A stretch of 39,530 nucleotides of DNA from contig JANBQC010000243.1 in the NCBI GenBank assembly GCA_027576995.1, positions 1-39,530 on the forward strand, read 5' to 3'. The DNA comes from Dimargaris cristalligena. Its lineage: Eukaryota; Kickxellomycota; Dimargaritomycetes; Dimargaritales; Dimargaritaceae. Of the stretch, positions 1-10,165 are shown piece by piece. The position numbers were made by a program, and so were the translations under genes. The notes below the pieces were generated by a model that was not told where the DNA came from, searched no databases, and saw only the letters and a program-made list of their open reading frames with translations. The first letter of the stretch is position 1, and each line of letters starts with the position of its first letter.

Positions 1-903
1 GGAACAGCAAGTCTATCATCACCTTTCCCTTTTATTATCTATCTTTTCAAATAAAGTTCAGTTTTCAAGGATTTGAGATCAGTTCTTTACAGATGGTCTA
101 ACAATAAAATTAGAACAATGATAAGTGGCTCAGTAACTTCATAAATGCTAGATAGGAGTAATATTTATATATATATACATTGGAGTTCATTTGGGGTCTT
201 CGTAATTACTAGAGCATATCATCAGACTTAGTTGGAGATAATTGATGCTTTGTTGAATGTTAGTGGAAATTATAATGGGTGGAGGTGGAGTATTAGCACT
301 AAACTATGAGAGTTGGTTACATTTGGGACTGTTACCTAGTATGTTAGTCCAGGGCTGTTGCACAACTCTCAAATATAATTAGTTCAGCTGGACTTATGGG
401 CAGTTTACAGCCCAACCAATGGGCATTACTGTCTAATGGCTTTAGGTTATGATATATAAGACAGTATCAAATATATATTATTGAATAAAGCTGCAATCAA
501 CTAAGTGTATATTACTTACCCTTACTTGCCAGGTTTTTATTAATCTGCTGGATTCTTAGCTATAACCCATCAGTGGCTGTTAATAAGTTTATTGGTACAT
601 ATTGAATGTTTCCTTTGGCCTTGATAACACAATGGTCATTTTGGCTAACCCATTGGCTAGTTATTAAAATGGACAGAAGTCTGTATAAAAAAGTACAGAA
701 CAATGATTAGCCTTGGCAGTTAGTACAATATTAAGTTATTATATATGCCCCCACTCAGTACACTGGTAATCATAAATAGAGTAATTCCCCTTCTAGAGCT
801 CCTTGCTGCAATGCAGGACCATTTCCCCCTGGTTTTCGTAGTGATGGCCTACTTATATAGGGGGGATGAGCTGCAGTGGCAGAGTCTTCTGGAGAGTGTG
901 TGT
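1..903. other. AT-rich, CpG-depleted repeat-like flank, no gene
   Basis: No convincing reading frame. I count only two CpG dinucleotides (near 200 and 838) in about 900 bases, against dense CpG from about 916 onward. Around 356 the sequence starts TGTTGCACAAC and is followed by a TATA-like ATATATAAGAC near 453 and GAATAAAGC near 483. That order resembles the promoter and polyadenylation region of an LTR, so a degraded solo LTR is possible. I found no target-site duplication and no clear 3' end, so this stays tentative. Confidence 0.4.
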
Positions 904-1503
904 ATTGCAGCTTGAATCACGCGCCCTTCAAAAATTTATACTCTATACAGTTGGAACCAATTTCCCCCATTAGACGAACACATATATATATATTTATAGC
1001 TAATCTATAAAAAAGGGATTGGTCACTCTCACTCACTAACTAGCGAGAGTGAGTAATAATGGATTGGCCTACCAGCGAGTGAGTGAGGCGCGCCCTCCTC
1101 TCCTCTTCCTCAAATCAGCATGATTTCTGCAATGTGGTTCTAACCTAAAAATGACCCGCCGCCCCCCAAAAAAAGACGAGAGGACCCTTGCTTGCTTTGA
1201 CGGTTTCGGATCACTGACCTCGCTCGCTTCTTATTTTTTCCGCATTTCGCTCTTACTTTACTACTTCTTTACTTTTCTTAAGTTTTCTTTTGGCACCTCA
1301 TTGGGAGGACTTCGGTAGCTTGTGATGCAGCAGCACCAACTTCTGTAATTCTGTATATATACTTATCCATCTATATCTCTATATTTATATGTTGGCGTAT
1401 TACTCTCTGTAACGTCCTCGTTTGGAATCCACCCGCATTACCTAATAAACCACTCCCCCCTCCCCTCCCGGTTCACCCGATCCCTCCAACCCACTTTACT
1501 CTC
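904..1503. promoter_or_regulatory. Upstream region of the orphan gene at 1504
   Basis: CpG content returns to normal here. A hairpin is visible: TCACTCTC (1023-1030) pairs with GAGAGTGA (1045-1052). A TATA-like TATATATA lies at 1354-1361, about 145 bases upstream of the ATG, and is followed by a pyrimidine-rich leader (about 1430-1503), as expected just upstream of a fungal start codon. Confidence 0.45.
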
Positions 1504-2214
1504 ATGTCGGCCGTCAAGCCGACTGGCGCGCTGGCCAGCCCCAGCAGTTACCTTAAACCCAACAGTGCCCGTCTCTCCCGCAGTGTATCGGCCCTCAGTT
1601 CCGGTCGCCGGTCGCGTGCGCATACTATCCATGGCTCGGGTCTGGCCCCGGCTTCCTTTCTAACGTCATCCTCGATACCCCCATCAACTAAGGGGGTGCC
1701 TCGGTTGCATACGCTATCCCGTGCCTTCACTGCCCACGGTGGACCCCGGCCGTCACATTCTTACCTCCAAACCCTGCAGGACTACTACGACGTCGCTGAG
1801 AGTGCCCACCGAACTGCCGCCGCCGCTACCATCCAAGATTCCACTACCGGCTTCCCAACGTCATCAAATGGCGACAGCCTGCCTCCTCCGTCTTCATCAG
1901 TGACCCAATACTTTACAAGTCAATTGGCCGATTTGTGGACCCCGGCTGTACCTACGGACGATACCCATGGTCATTCTGCAATCACCACCCCATCGACCTC
2001 CATAGATAAATCCGCCCCGAACTGGCTCAGTAATTTCTCGGCTTTCGAGGGACTCAATTCCAATACCATGGGCCTTAGTCTCAACTCAACCCTGCTAGTA
2101 CAGCAAATGCTGTTCGAAGAACCTTTGGATTCGGAGACCCCTGAAGCCGGTAAACAGTCCACGGCTAAATCTTCGACTTGGGTGCCAGCCACCAACCGTC
2201 AACGGCATAATTAA
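1504..2214 (+). CDS. Ser/Thr/Pro-rich hypothetical protein, 236 aa
   Basis: This is a single-exon frame of 236 codons opening at an ATG after a TATA box and C/T-rich leader and closing with TAA at 2212-2214. The composition is rich in Ser, Thr, Pro and Ala with few long hydrophobic stretches, so most of it should be disordered. There is no signal peptide, membrane segment or motif I recognise. Residues about 85-105 (YLQTLQDYYDVAESA and following) and 175-210 (NWLSNFSAFEGLNSN and following) look more ordered and could be short interaction motifs. CpG-rich codon use matches the clear genes in this window and not the CpG-poor DNA to its left. It could be a lineage-specific regulatory protein, or one exon of a larger gene, but I see no GTAAGT donor at its end. 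I do not assign a function. Confidence 0.55.
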   Translation: MSAVKPTGALASPSSYLKPNSARLSRSVSALSSGRRSRAHTIHGSGLAPASFLTSSSIPPSTKGVPRLHTLSRAFTAHGGPRPSHSYLQTLQDYYDVAESAHRTAAAATIQDSTTGFPTSSNGDSLPPPSSSVTQYFTSQLADLWTPAVPTDDTHGHSAITTPSTSIDKSAPNWLSNFSAFEGLNSNTMGLSLNSTLLVQQMLFEEPLDSETPEAGKQSTAKSSTWVPATNRQRHN

Positions 2215-5124
2215 CTCACTTCCTATTTTTTAACCAAAAAACGCCGATAATTCCACCACCGGCTATCCCCTCTCCTTCTTTTTTTTTTCTTTTCTCAGCC
2301 CACGGCTTCATTTGCATTACCCTAATTCTTTTTCATCCTTTATAGCGGTCATCGTAAAGGCGGTCGGTTGTTCCGAACTACTGACTTTTTGTCGACACTT
2401 GCCTCACCTCTATTATTTAATTATGTATTTATTGCTTCATTAAAAGTTACGTTTACTGTTTACTTTGGTTCTAATACCTGTTTATTGCCAAAATGAGTCG
2501 AAACCTGGTCTTCCGGGGACTGGTATTTGAGTAAAGTCGTATCTCCGGTCCCGGGTCTGACCAAGTAAGTGATTGTTGGTACAAGATCGGGATTGACGTC
2601 ATACTGCCAAGGGTCCAGGTGTAAATTGGCAATTTCCTTAGCCTAATATAATTAGTGAACGCGGCCATATTATAGGCCAGTAGAAAAAAAGACAATATCG
2701 GGATGACGTATATATGTTATTAAGGCCAGTGTGCCATCAGACCCATAAATAGCTTTCTACATCAATTGACTGGGCTCTGAACAAGTACAAATACCTTATC
2801 CCCAACCTTAATTGAATTGCCATTATTCCGTTTCAGAATAAACAATGCACGTACCCCTCTATTAAAGGACATTCGCCATCCTGGCCGTCATATTCCGTGT
2901 AGAATGTACTCAACTAGGCGATTCTACGAAAGTTGCCTTGGCTTACTGAATTAAATGTAAATGCTTCACCCGGGTTTCCCTTTTTGCCTGACTCACAAGT
3001 CTTATACATTTGAGTTCGATTTTTCACATGTGGATCCAATGACTGAATTATTACTTTTTCAATAAAAAATATTGCGCGCCTCCCGGTTATGGTCAGAGGT
3101 CACACGTCTTCTAAATTTGAGTAAGAATCGTGATTGGGGGTATATTATTAAGGCGATGATCACGAAACCCTTACTTCAAAAAGTAGGTATATTATGGCTA
3201 TTACTCCTACAACACCAATTTTTCCTCCCGCCACATAGGTTGGTTTTTTTCTACCACCCCCAACCATCAGTGGGAAACATCAGTCACATGAACTTACACC
3301 ACAGCAATTAAATTATACGCTCTTAGTTTTACAGACATGCATGCCCATTTATATATATAGATATATTCATATTCATTTACAGTTCACTCCAATGAAGTGA
3401 ACCTGAAAACGAGAAGAAACGAAGGAAACCGAAATGACACCATCGTAAATAAAGGGGGCCCTTGGGGGTGGAGGGAGTGAGAAAGATTGTGGTCAGCACA
3501 GAATCGGCCATGTCCACCTTTACCTGACATGCCATTGGTTGGCAGTACTTTACCAAGCCCAACCGGGCCGGTATGAATAAACAAAGCCGTCAAAAAAACG
3601 GGAAGGGAAATAAATACAGACACGGGTAAGGTGAAGCGAAATGAACAAGAGAAGGGGGAATTGCCCATTGTTAAACAATAGGGCGGGGGATGATGAGGGA
3701 TTGATGTGTAACAGAGAGAGGGGCGCGGGGGACAGGCATGAAACCCGCCCACCCCCCCTAGAGCAACCAGTCTGGTGTGCAGGTGCGGGTCCGTGGTTTT
3801 ACACGGCCAGAGCAAACGGCTTCTTCCAATTTGCAAAACGGGGTTATTGATTCCGTCTCCAAGGGAGAGTGGTGTGTATACACGGGTGTGCTTCAAGTGA
3901 TGGATACAGACACCACGGACAAGTAAAAGGTTTCAATGGCTATATCAGACCGCGGGAAATCACCGCCAAGGAAAGAAGGGTAAATACCAATGAGGCCATT
4001 TAAAGAACCAAGGCGGCGAGTGTCGTGTCTACTTCCCCTCTCTCCGTACTTGTGAGAGAAGGGAAATTAACGGGAGGGGGAAGTAAAGTTCGCCTTTTTC
4101 ACAAATGGAATTGGCCACCTCTTAATCATTACAACACTTAGCATGGCCGATATAGTTTCAAATGGAGGGGAGGAGTGCCACCTATGTCAATCAACGGGGC
4201 TCAAAATCATGCCGGTTGCACTATTTGCGGGAACCTTACAAGTCAGAGAATCTAAATAAGAGGCTGGCAATTTATACGTCACGAGGGACAAAAAAGATCC
4301 TTCATTGTTAGTGGATGAGTATGGCCCGCCTCCCTCACCCTGGCACCCAGTTGAACTGCCCCTTTAGTCCAACCCAATTTTATTGATATATATACTTGGT
4401 TAGCCAACAACGACATGTGCATCCGGCTGTCGAAAAACGGGTTGTGACGCTTTCCAGGTCACGCATCTTTCTCACCCTCCTTGTACGTTCCCGGCGTGTT
4501 TCCAGGCATCGTTTGCCCAGACATGCGGCTTAAACTATGTCAAATTTTCACCCAATATTTGAAAATAAGGCAACTCACTGAAGAGTTGATTGGTTTCTCA
4601 CTCTCATGTTTCAAGACAATTCATAAGCGACAGATTACATGCTTCGAGACCTTACTTTAAATTACTGCGAGGGTAAATTCAATGGCAATTACACACCCAT
4701 CTATACAAGTTATTAAGGATTCGTTGGCTAATCCATCTCACCGTGGACACTTACCCCCCCCCCTCGTCGGACTTTATCCCCCCCTCCTTGTTTGGCCGCT
4801 ACTTCAACCATCACCCTTAGGCTGAAAGCGTACAATTTTAAAATAGCCGGCTGAATGGGATTCCTGGACTCTCGCTCTTTACACCCAACAGTACAATTCT
4901 AATACACTATGCACTGAACCAGTCACCTCCCCCTCGTCCCCCATATTACTATTCTTCCCCGTATCCACCAGCCTTACCCCCCTGCTGGATCGGATCATCC
5001 GAGGCTAATTTCACCCACTAACCGCCCCAAGTGTGCCTTACTTTCCTTCTCTGGATTGGTATTTACCTACCCCCGCGCCCCTCTAAACCCTAGCAAGCAA
5101 TACCCTAATCGGCACCCTTTACCC

Positions 5125-5154
5125 CAGCGGAATAGCAGTCACTGCATTCCGCTG
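5125..5154. repeat. 30-bp near-perfect palindrome
   Basis: The left arm CAGCGGAAT, a single bulged A, then GCAGT pairs across a one-base centre (C at 5140) with ACTGC followed by ATTCCGCTG. All 14 arm positions pair apart from the bulged A. It can form a cruciform or a tight RNA hairpin. Confidence 0.8.
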
Positions 5155-5590
5155 AAGGAGACACGCTCCATAGCATAGCGTATAGGTCCGCGGTATAATT
5201 CTACCGTTTTTTTAAAAATAATAATCAATTCGGAAGGCCCCGAATCGATCAGATGGATAGGTGGAAGTCCCCTGTTGTTTTGGGTCAATCCGCCCCTATC
5301 AGATCCTAAAGGGGCTCTCGTTCCTGACTATTCCGAAAAATAATATGATATAACAAGTGATTGCCAAATCCAATGGGGCCAGCTTATCCCTATCTCCAAT
5401 CATCATTGAAAATCCTACTCCTCCTATTATTACTCTACGCTATAACAGAAGCTGCCAATGGTGAAGAACTTGCCAATTCCTGTTCCTCTTCCTTGTGAGA
5501 CTGTATTTACGGTTCAGGCATTAGTTAGTCGCCAGTATTGGCAGTCGGGGCAATTAAATGACCAAGGGGAGGGGGGGTGCCATCGATAAC

Positions 5591-5634
5591 CACTGTGATG
5601 GCGGTGGCCCTGGTGACTCACGCCGCTCACAGTG
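5591..5634. repeat. Hairpin enclosing a TGACTCA site
   Basis: CACTGTGA (5591-5598) is the exact reverse complement of TCACAGTG (5627-5634), and part of the inner sequence also pairs. The loop side contains TGACTCA (5614-5620), the consensus for Gcn4/AP-1 bZIP factors. No gene lies near enough for a firm assignment. Confidence 0.6.
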
Positions 5635-6097
5635 AAGGGGTCAACTGAGCATCGGTCTTACCTTTAATTTCCCCCTTGTCCATTCCAACATTCCGCCCAT
5701 TTGACTCCAAAACAGTATACATGTTTACGAAAGATCAAGGCGGTATATTGGGACTATAACGGTTTATTCAAACGCGAATGTTTATCCTTACAATAGCCTC
5801 TACGACAATCACTACAACTTGGCGGGTTCTTTGTTACGGTACTTTCATTACCTTCACCTTTCCTTAACCCCGATCTACCTTGACTTTAGTGTAGCCCTTC
5901 ACATTTCTGCCGCATGGCTCGTCCCCCTCTCACCAAGAAAATGGGATAAATAAAGATGAAATAATGAAGGATAAACACCCCCGTAATCGAAACAATCAAA
6001 CCGGGCGATACTCTAATTCCCAACCCAATTGAGAATACTTTCGAAAATGAATTTCGACCCAAGGTTGGGGCAAGTATCGAATTTGGGGTACACCGGG

Positions 6098-6119
6098 TCT
6101 AGTCACATGGTTGACTAGA
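6098..6119. repeat. 8-bp perfect inverted repeat with 6-nt loop
   Basis: TCTAGTCA (6098-6105) and TGACTAGA (6112-6119) are exact reverse complements separated by CATGGT. This is a compact hairpin or a dimeric protein-binding site. Confidence 0.65.
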
Positions 6120-7942
6120 ACATGCACACCTTGATGGACGAAGTGCTTCGGTGGTATAAGGAGACGGCCAAAATGCCACAATGAGGAACTAGGTGCAGCG
6201 GGCGACAGACACTGATGGAACCGTATGTCGAATGACCGACTAGCCCCCAGTATGCGCCTCCCTCTGGTAGACTATTTTGCCTATTCACCTGTACACAGCC
6301 GTAGCGTAACGGGTATACTCGGTGATTCATATCCGCTGGCCATTTGTTTGCCTGGATTGCCATTATCCCGGAAGCCTCGCATGCCGGACCATTGCAGAAG
6401 GTGGGGGAGGTTCTTCATTCGTCTGGAGAGAGCCCTTCCCAATGCCCAGTCATCGATGAAGTCACGACTCACCCAAGTAAGATCGACATCAGTTGCCGTA
6501 GTTGTTCGTGGTCAAGTTACCCATGCCGATATGGTGGCTTAAAGTCACTGGAAACCAATCAACTACTAGAAGGGATATACGTTAGTTAATTTTGTCAGCA
6601 ACAGTCGGTTTATACCACTCAAAAGGTGAAAGGGAGGAGGAAGGGGATGTAGAGACCTGCGCACTATAGCCCCCAACAAAAACCAGTCCGAAGGCGTCAT
6701 TGGAATTGCCAATGTTTTAGTAATAACCCCACTTATATATTGTTGTTTTTGGGGGGAGAGATGATTGAAGCAATGTCTAAATGGAAAGTCCGAGGCCCAA
6801 TTGGACTGTGAAGCATATTGCATAAAAGGCCCCAGTGGTGGTGTTCTTCTTATTACAAACGTGGCAGATTTGGAAAGATCTCGAGGCGTACAGCGGGGTT
6901 AGGCACCCAACGGCATTCATATTACGCCATTATGGTTAAAGCCGGGGGGGTTCACAGTGAGGGTTGGCCCGGTAGGACCAACTACGTAATCGAGCAGCTC
7001 GACTGTTGCGTCCCTCCGCCCGTCCGCTATAGCGCCGTGGTAACGAACAAACGGCGGGTCTATTCAGCACTCGGACAAACCGTTCCATATACGTCGATGC
7101 TTGGGCAACGTTTTTGGAGGTGGTTGTGATGAACAGAACTGTGTGTGCACCTACCGCCTTGACCGCGAGACTCGCCTACCTCCCTCCATACATGGACGAC
7201 GCGGTTTCTAACACGACATCCCCCCCTCTCTCCTTCTCCTCCCTCTCTTCACCCTTCACAGCCTGGTAAATAGTTGCCGTGGGTGGTGGTCGTCCATTCT
7301 CTCATAGTGCAGTTTAGCTAAAGCCACCGTACCAGGAGTTAAATGAGTTCCATAATGTAACCTAAATAGGAGGTCAGTTGTTTGGCAGTGAATGAGGAAA
7401 TCGTCTTTAGGAGTTGGCAAGCTTAGAAAAAAATCCCAAGTAAAAAAAGCCGACCAGTCGCTAGGAGGAGAGAAAGAGAGAGGGGTTTCCCCAATGCTAC
7501 TGGAAGTTGGTGGGTGGGCAATCTAGCTGATGAGATGGCCCGTGACCCTTTTTTCCTATACTGCGGGGCTCTTTGACGACAAAGTGGTCCATTCATTATT
7601 TACACGTTGTGTTGTTGAGTCCTGAGAAACGGTCACTTCCGGCTGGGTGGTCTTTCCTCACCTTCCTTCCTCATCATCCCCCCTCTTATGTTATTACCAA
7701 CCGATCCCACACCCGTCTAGATATAGACATCCCCTCTTTCAACCGATAGGGTTGCCGGCGAATGGCTGCTGACGAAGCAATGGTTGCACAAGCGAGGGAT
7801 ACTTCCACCAACTGACAAATAGTCAGTGGCTTAGCGTGATATTTGGAACAATGGGCCGGTAGAGCACATCCTTCGAAGGTGAAGGAGGGGGGTGGGGAAA
7901 AAACGGAATATTATTGGAATTCGACAGTAAATACTGGAAAGA

Positions 7943-7972
7943 GGGGGAAGGGAAGGGAAGGGAAGGGTAGGG
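7943..7972 (+). repeat. G-quadruplex motif made of GGGAA repeats
   Basis: Six runs of three or more G (7943-7947, 7950-7952, 7955-7957, 7960-7962, 7965-7967, 7970-7972) are separated by only two bases each. Four such runs with loops of 1-7 bases is the standard folding rule for a parallel G-quadruplex. Confidence 0.8.
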
Positions 7973-8318
7973 CAGTCAGGCAGACAATTCCAAAGAGATT
8001 GCTTACTTAGCGACCGAGGCAAACGATGTTGTCATATTATATAGTATTAACCAGCACCTGCTTTTAGTCCTGGGTCAATCAGCGGATTCTGATTAGTGGA
8101 TGAACCCGTGTGCGGATGCTGTTGTTCGCCCATCCATCCCCCTCCTCTCTCTTTTCCATCGCCTCAACGGTGCTGTCGATCGTCTATCGAATATGCTTCT
8201 CCATGGAGGGTGTGGGCACAATTGCATGATCGCTTATCAGTCTTATTTGGGCGTGCAATCCGACGGGACAATCCTAACTAGGGGGATGTGTGGTGATAAT
8301 CATCAGCGTATATACTGC

Positions 8319-8372
8319 AATACTAATACTAATACTAAAAATAATAATACTATTATTATTATTATTATTATA
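8319..8372. repeat. AAT/ATT microsatellite with internal dyad
   Basis: AATACT repeats run into AAT repeats and then flip to ATT repeats, so the tract is self-complementary and can fold back. Confidence 0.85.
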
Positions 8373-9312
8373 GCTTAGCACAAGTATTTCGTGGTGCGGT
8401 GGCTTTCAACTGGACGATAAAGACAAGAGGGGGGCATTTCGAGCAATGGGATTTCAGCAAATGGACACGCGGGTCGGATTTTGGCAAGTCACACGTACCG
8501 CGGCGTTGTTCGGGCGGGGGTGACGCCTAAATTCCTGGACCCTTTTTAATTTAGCCCAGTGGAATATTAATAACCACCAACCATTCATATAGCTGGGTAA
8601 TGGACGACCTTTTCTTTACCCTCCTTAATTTCCATGGATACTGCGATGGAAATGGAAGAGACTGTGATCATAATTGACTGGTGAACAATGTGGGTGAGTT
8701 TAGGGAATTTCCTCCCCACACCCCTCCGGCGAACAACTTTCAGGGAATGACTATCCCGACTATCGGATAGGTATCAAACCCAAGGCCCGGGGTATGTAAG
8801 TAGCCGTGAGATGAAGGGGTAGAATAATGAGAGCAGTGATGGAGCGGGGGGAAGAGGTAAGTAGGGTGTAGGTATTGTATGTGTGTGTGGTGTGGATGGG
8901 CTGAATGAAGAGAACAACGAATTAGCGCCCGCCCAATGCGGCATGTGCGGCGGAGCACAGGTGCAGGAGAGCAAGGGAAGGGAATTTGGTCGGATGCTCG
9001 ACCACTATTAGTCAATTGACAATTAGCAGCAGGGATACCTAGAATACGCCTGTGGTTATAATAGGGTCTCTAGGGCAGTGGCAGCCAATGGTAAAGGGGA
9101 AAGGGACCGTCATGGGCCCACCACACCCACCCAATCACCCTCTCTTCTATACTATGCTATAGCCCCCCTCTTCTCCCACTGTGTGCGTGTGTTGTTCCTC
9201 CCCCTCCTCTTCCCCCTCTTTCATCGTCTATTTTCCTTCCTATACAACCAGGGAGTGTGCGCATACACGCTGCACCAAGTAGCATAATTATTCGACCGTC
9301 ACCGTCGGAGTG

Positions 9313-9318
9313 CACGTG
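9313..9318. promoter_or_regulatory. CACGTG E-box upstream of KCS1
   Basis: The context GCACGTGAC fits both the Pho4 and the Cbf1 bHLH consensus. It sits about 40 bases upstream of the TATA box at 9357 and about 0.85 kb upstream of the KCS1 start codon. A six-base palindrome can arise by chance, but its spacing to the TATA box is that of a real upstream activating site. Confidence 0.4.
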
Positions 9319-9356
9319 ACTGGGCTGCATTGCTACATGGGCATTGGTGCGGCCCC

Positions 9357-9365
9357 GTATAAATA
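9357..9365 (+). promoter_or_regulatory. TATA box, probable KCS1 core promoter
   Basis: GTATAAATA is a strong TATA match. Downstream sequence turns pyrimidine-rich for the whole 0.8 kb up to the KCS1 ATG, as in a long leader. This is the best core promoter I see for that gene. Confidence 0.5.
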
Positions 9366-10165
9366 TCCAGCCTTGTCCTCCCGTCCCTCTATGCATTTCG
9401 TATTCTTTTTCTCCTGCCGTATAATAACCTCTCATTCATCCAATACAAAACTCTTTTCTCCGATACTTTTTTAACCGCATTTATTTTGCCGGCAGAGCTG
9501 CTTGGTTTTAGTCTCTTTATTCGCCCTTTCTTTGCTACTCTAGTACTCTCCTTTATCCCTTCTTTTAAATTGATTGATATATTCTCTCCTCGCTATTCGG
9601 CTATTCTCCTCCGCTTTCCCTCTAGTGACTTATTAAGGTTGGTATTCGCGTCTTTTTTACGCCTTCGCTTATTGCATTGGCCATATACTTTTACTTGTTG
9701 ACTCATACCCTTTTGGTCTCGGTGCTCCGGCCTCTGTGTCAAGTGGTGTTTCGCTGTCCAAACCGGTTGGTGGTCGTCTCCCCTGTGTGTTCCTGTCGTT
9801 TTAGGCTCCTTGTATCGTCTTGTTCGCTTTTGTCCTCTTTCATTTTATGCCTGGCTTAATTAGCCCTTATTCCCCCACCACACACCACCTTTTGTAGGTG
9901 ACACTGATTCCAAGACCACCTTTGCGCATGCGTCCATTCCCCCTTCTAGTTCTAGTATAAGCTTGCCATATTAACAGTCTCTCACTCTAATCTATTGTAC
10001 TTGTCCCACCCCCCCTTCTCTAAAGTAGTCTCCACTTCTCTCTGTATCTCTTTTCTCCCTGAAACACCAACCTCCTTGGTCTATTCCCACCCCCCCTCCC
10101 CTGGCCCATACGCTTCCCTAGGGGCGCCCGTTGAGCCTTTTTCACGTATTGTTCTCGCAGTCTGT
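9366..10165 (+). promoter_or_regulatory. Long pyrimidine-rich KCS1 leader, possible UTR intron
   Basis: About 800 bases of C/T-rich sequence lie between the TATA box and the ATG. A GTAGGT near 9895 could be a splice donor and TTCTCGCAG ending at 10160 a good acceptor. The implied 266-base intron falls within the size range of other introns here. Short upstream ATG frames start near 9390 and 9849. The coding frame is open upstream to about 9995 but without an in-frame ATG. The intron is an inference. Confidence 0.35.

Larger units (their letters stand above)
2215..9312. other. 7 kb spacer with no convincing gene
   Basis: Both strands carry only short frames, mostly opened by non-ATG codons, with no recognisable domain and very few GTAAGT donors. 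This contrasts with the genes elsewhere in the window, whose introns almost all use GTAAGT. Base composition and CpG density are normal, so it is not part of the depleted repeat compartment. Structured points include a near-perfect palindrome at 5125-5154, hairpins at 5591-5634 and 6098-6119, a G-quadruplex motif at 7943-7972, a trinucleotide repeat at 8319-8372 and the palindrome GTCAATTGAC at 9011-9020. I found no tRNA, 5S or spliceosomal RNA signature by eye. Confidence 0.5.

Noticed and set aside
3384..3896. 170-codon minus-strand frame in the long spacer
   Set aside because: Opened by TTG, with no recognisable domain, splice context or promoter.
6818..7129. 103-codon plus-strand frame in the long spacer
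   Set aside because: Opened by TTG, with no known motif and no supporting signals.
9995..10165. In-frame N-terminal extension of KCS1
   Set aside because: It begins with TTG, has no in-frame ATG, and looks like translated C/T leader; it may be removed as a UTR intron.
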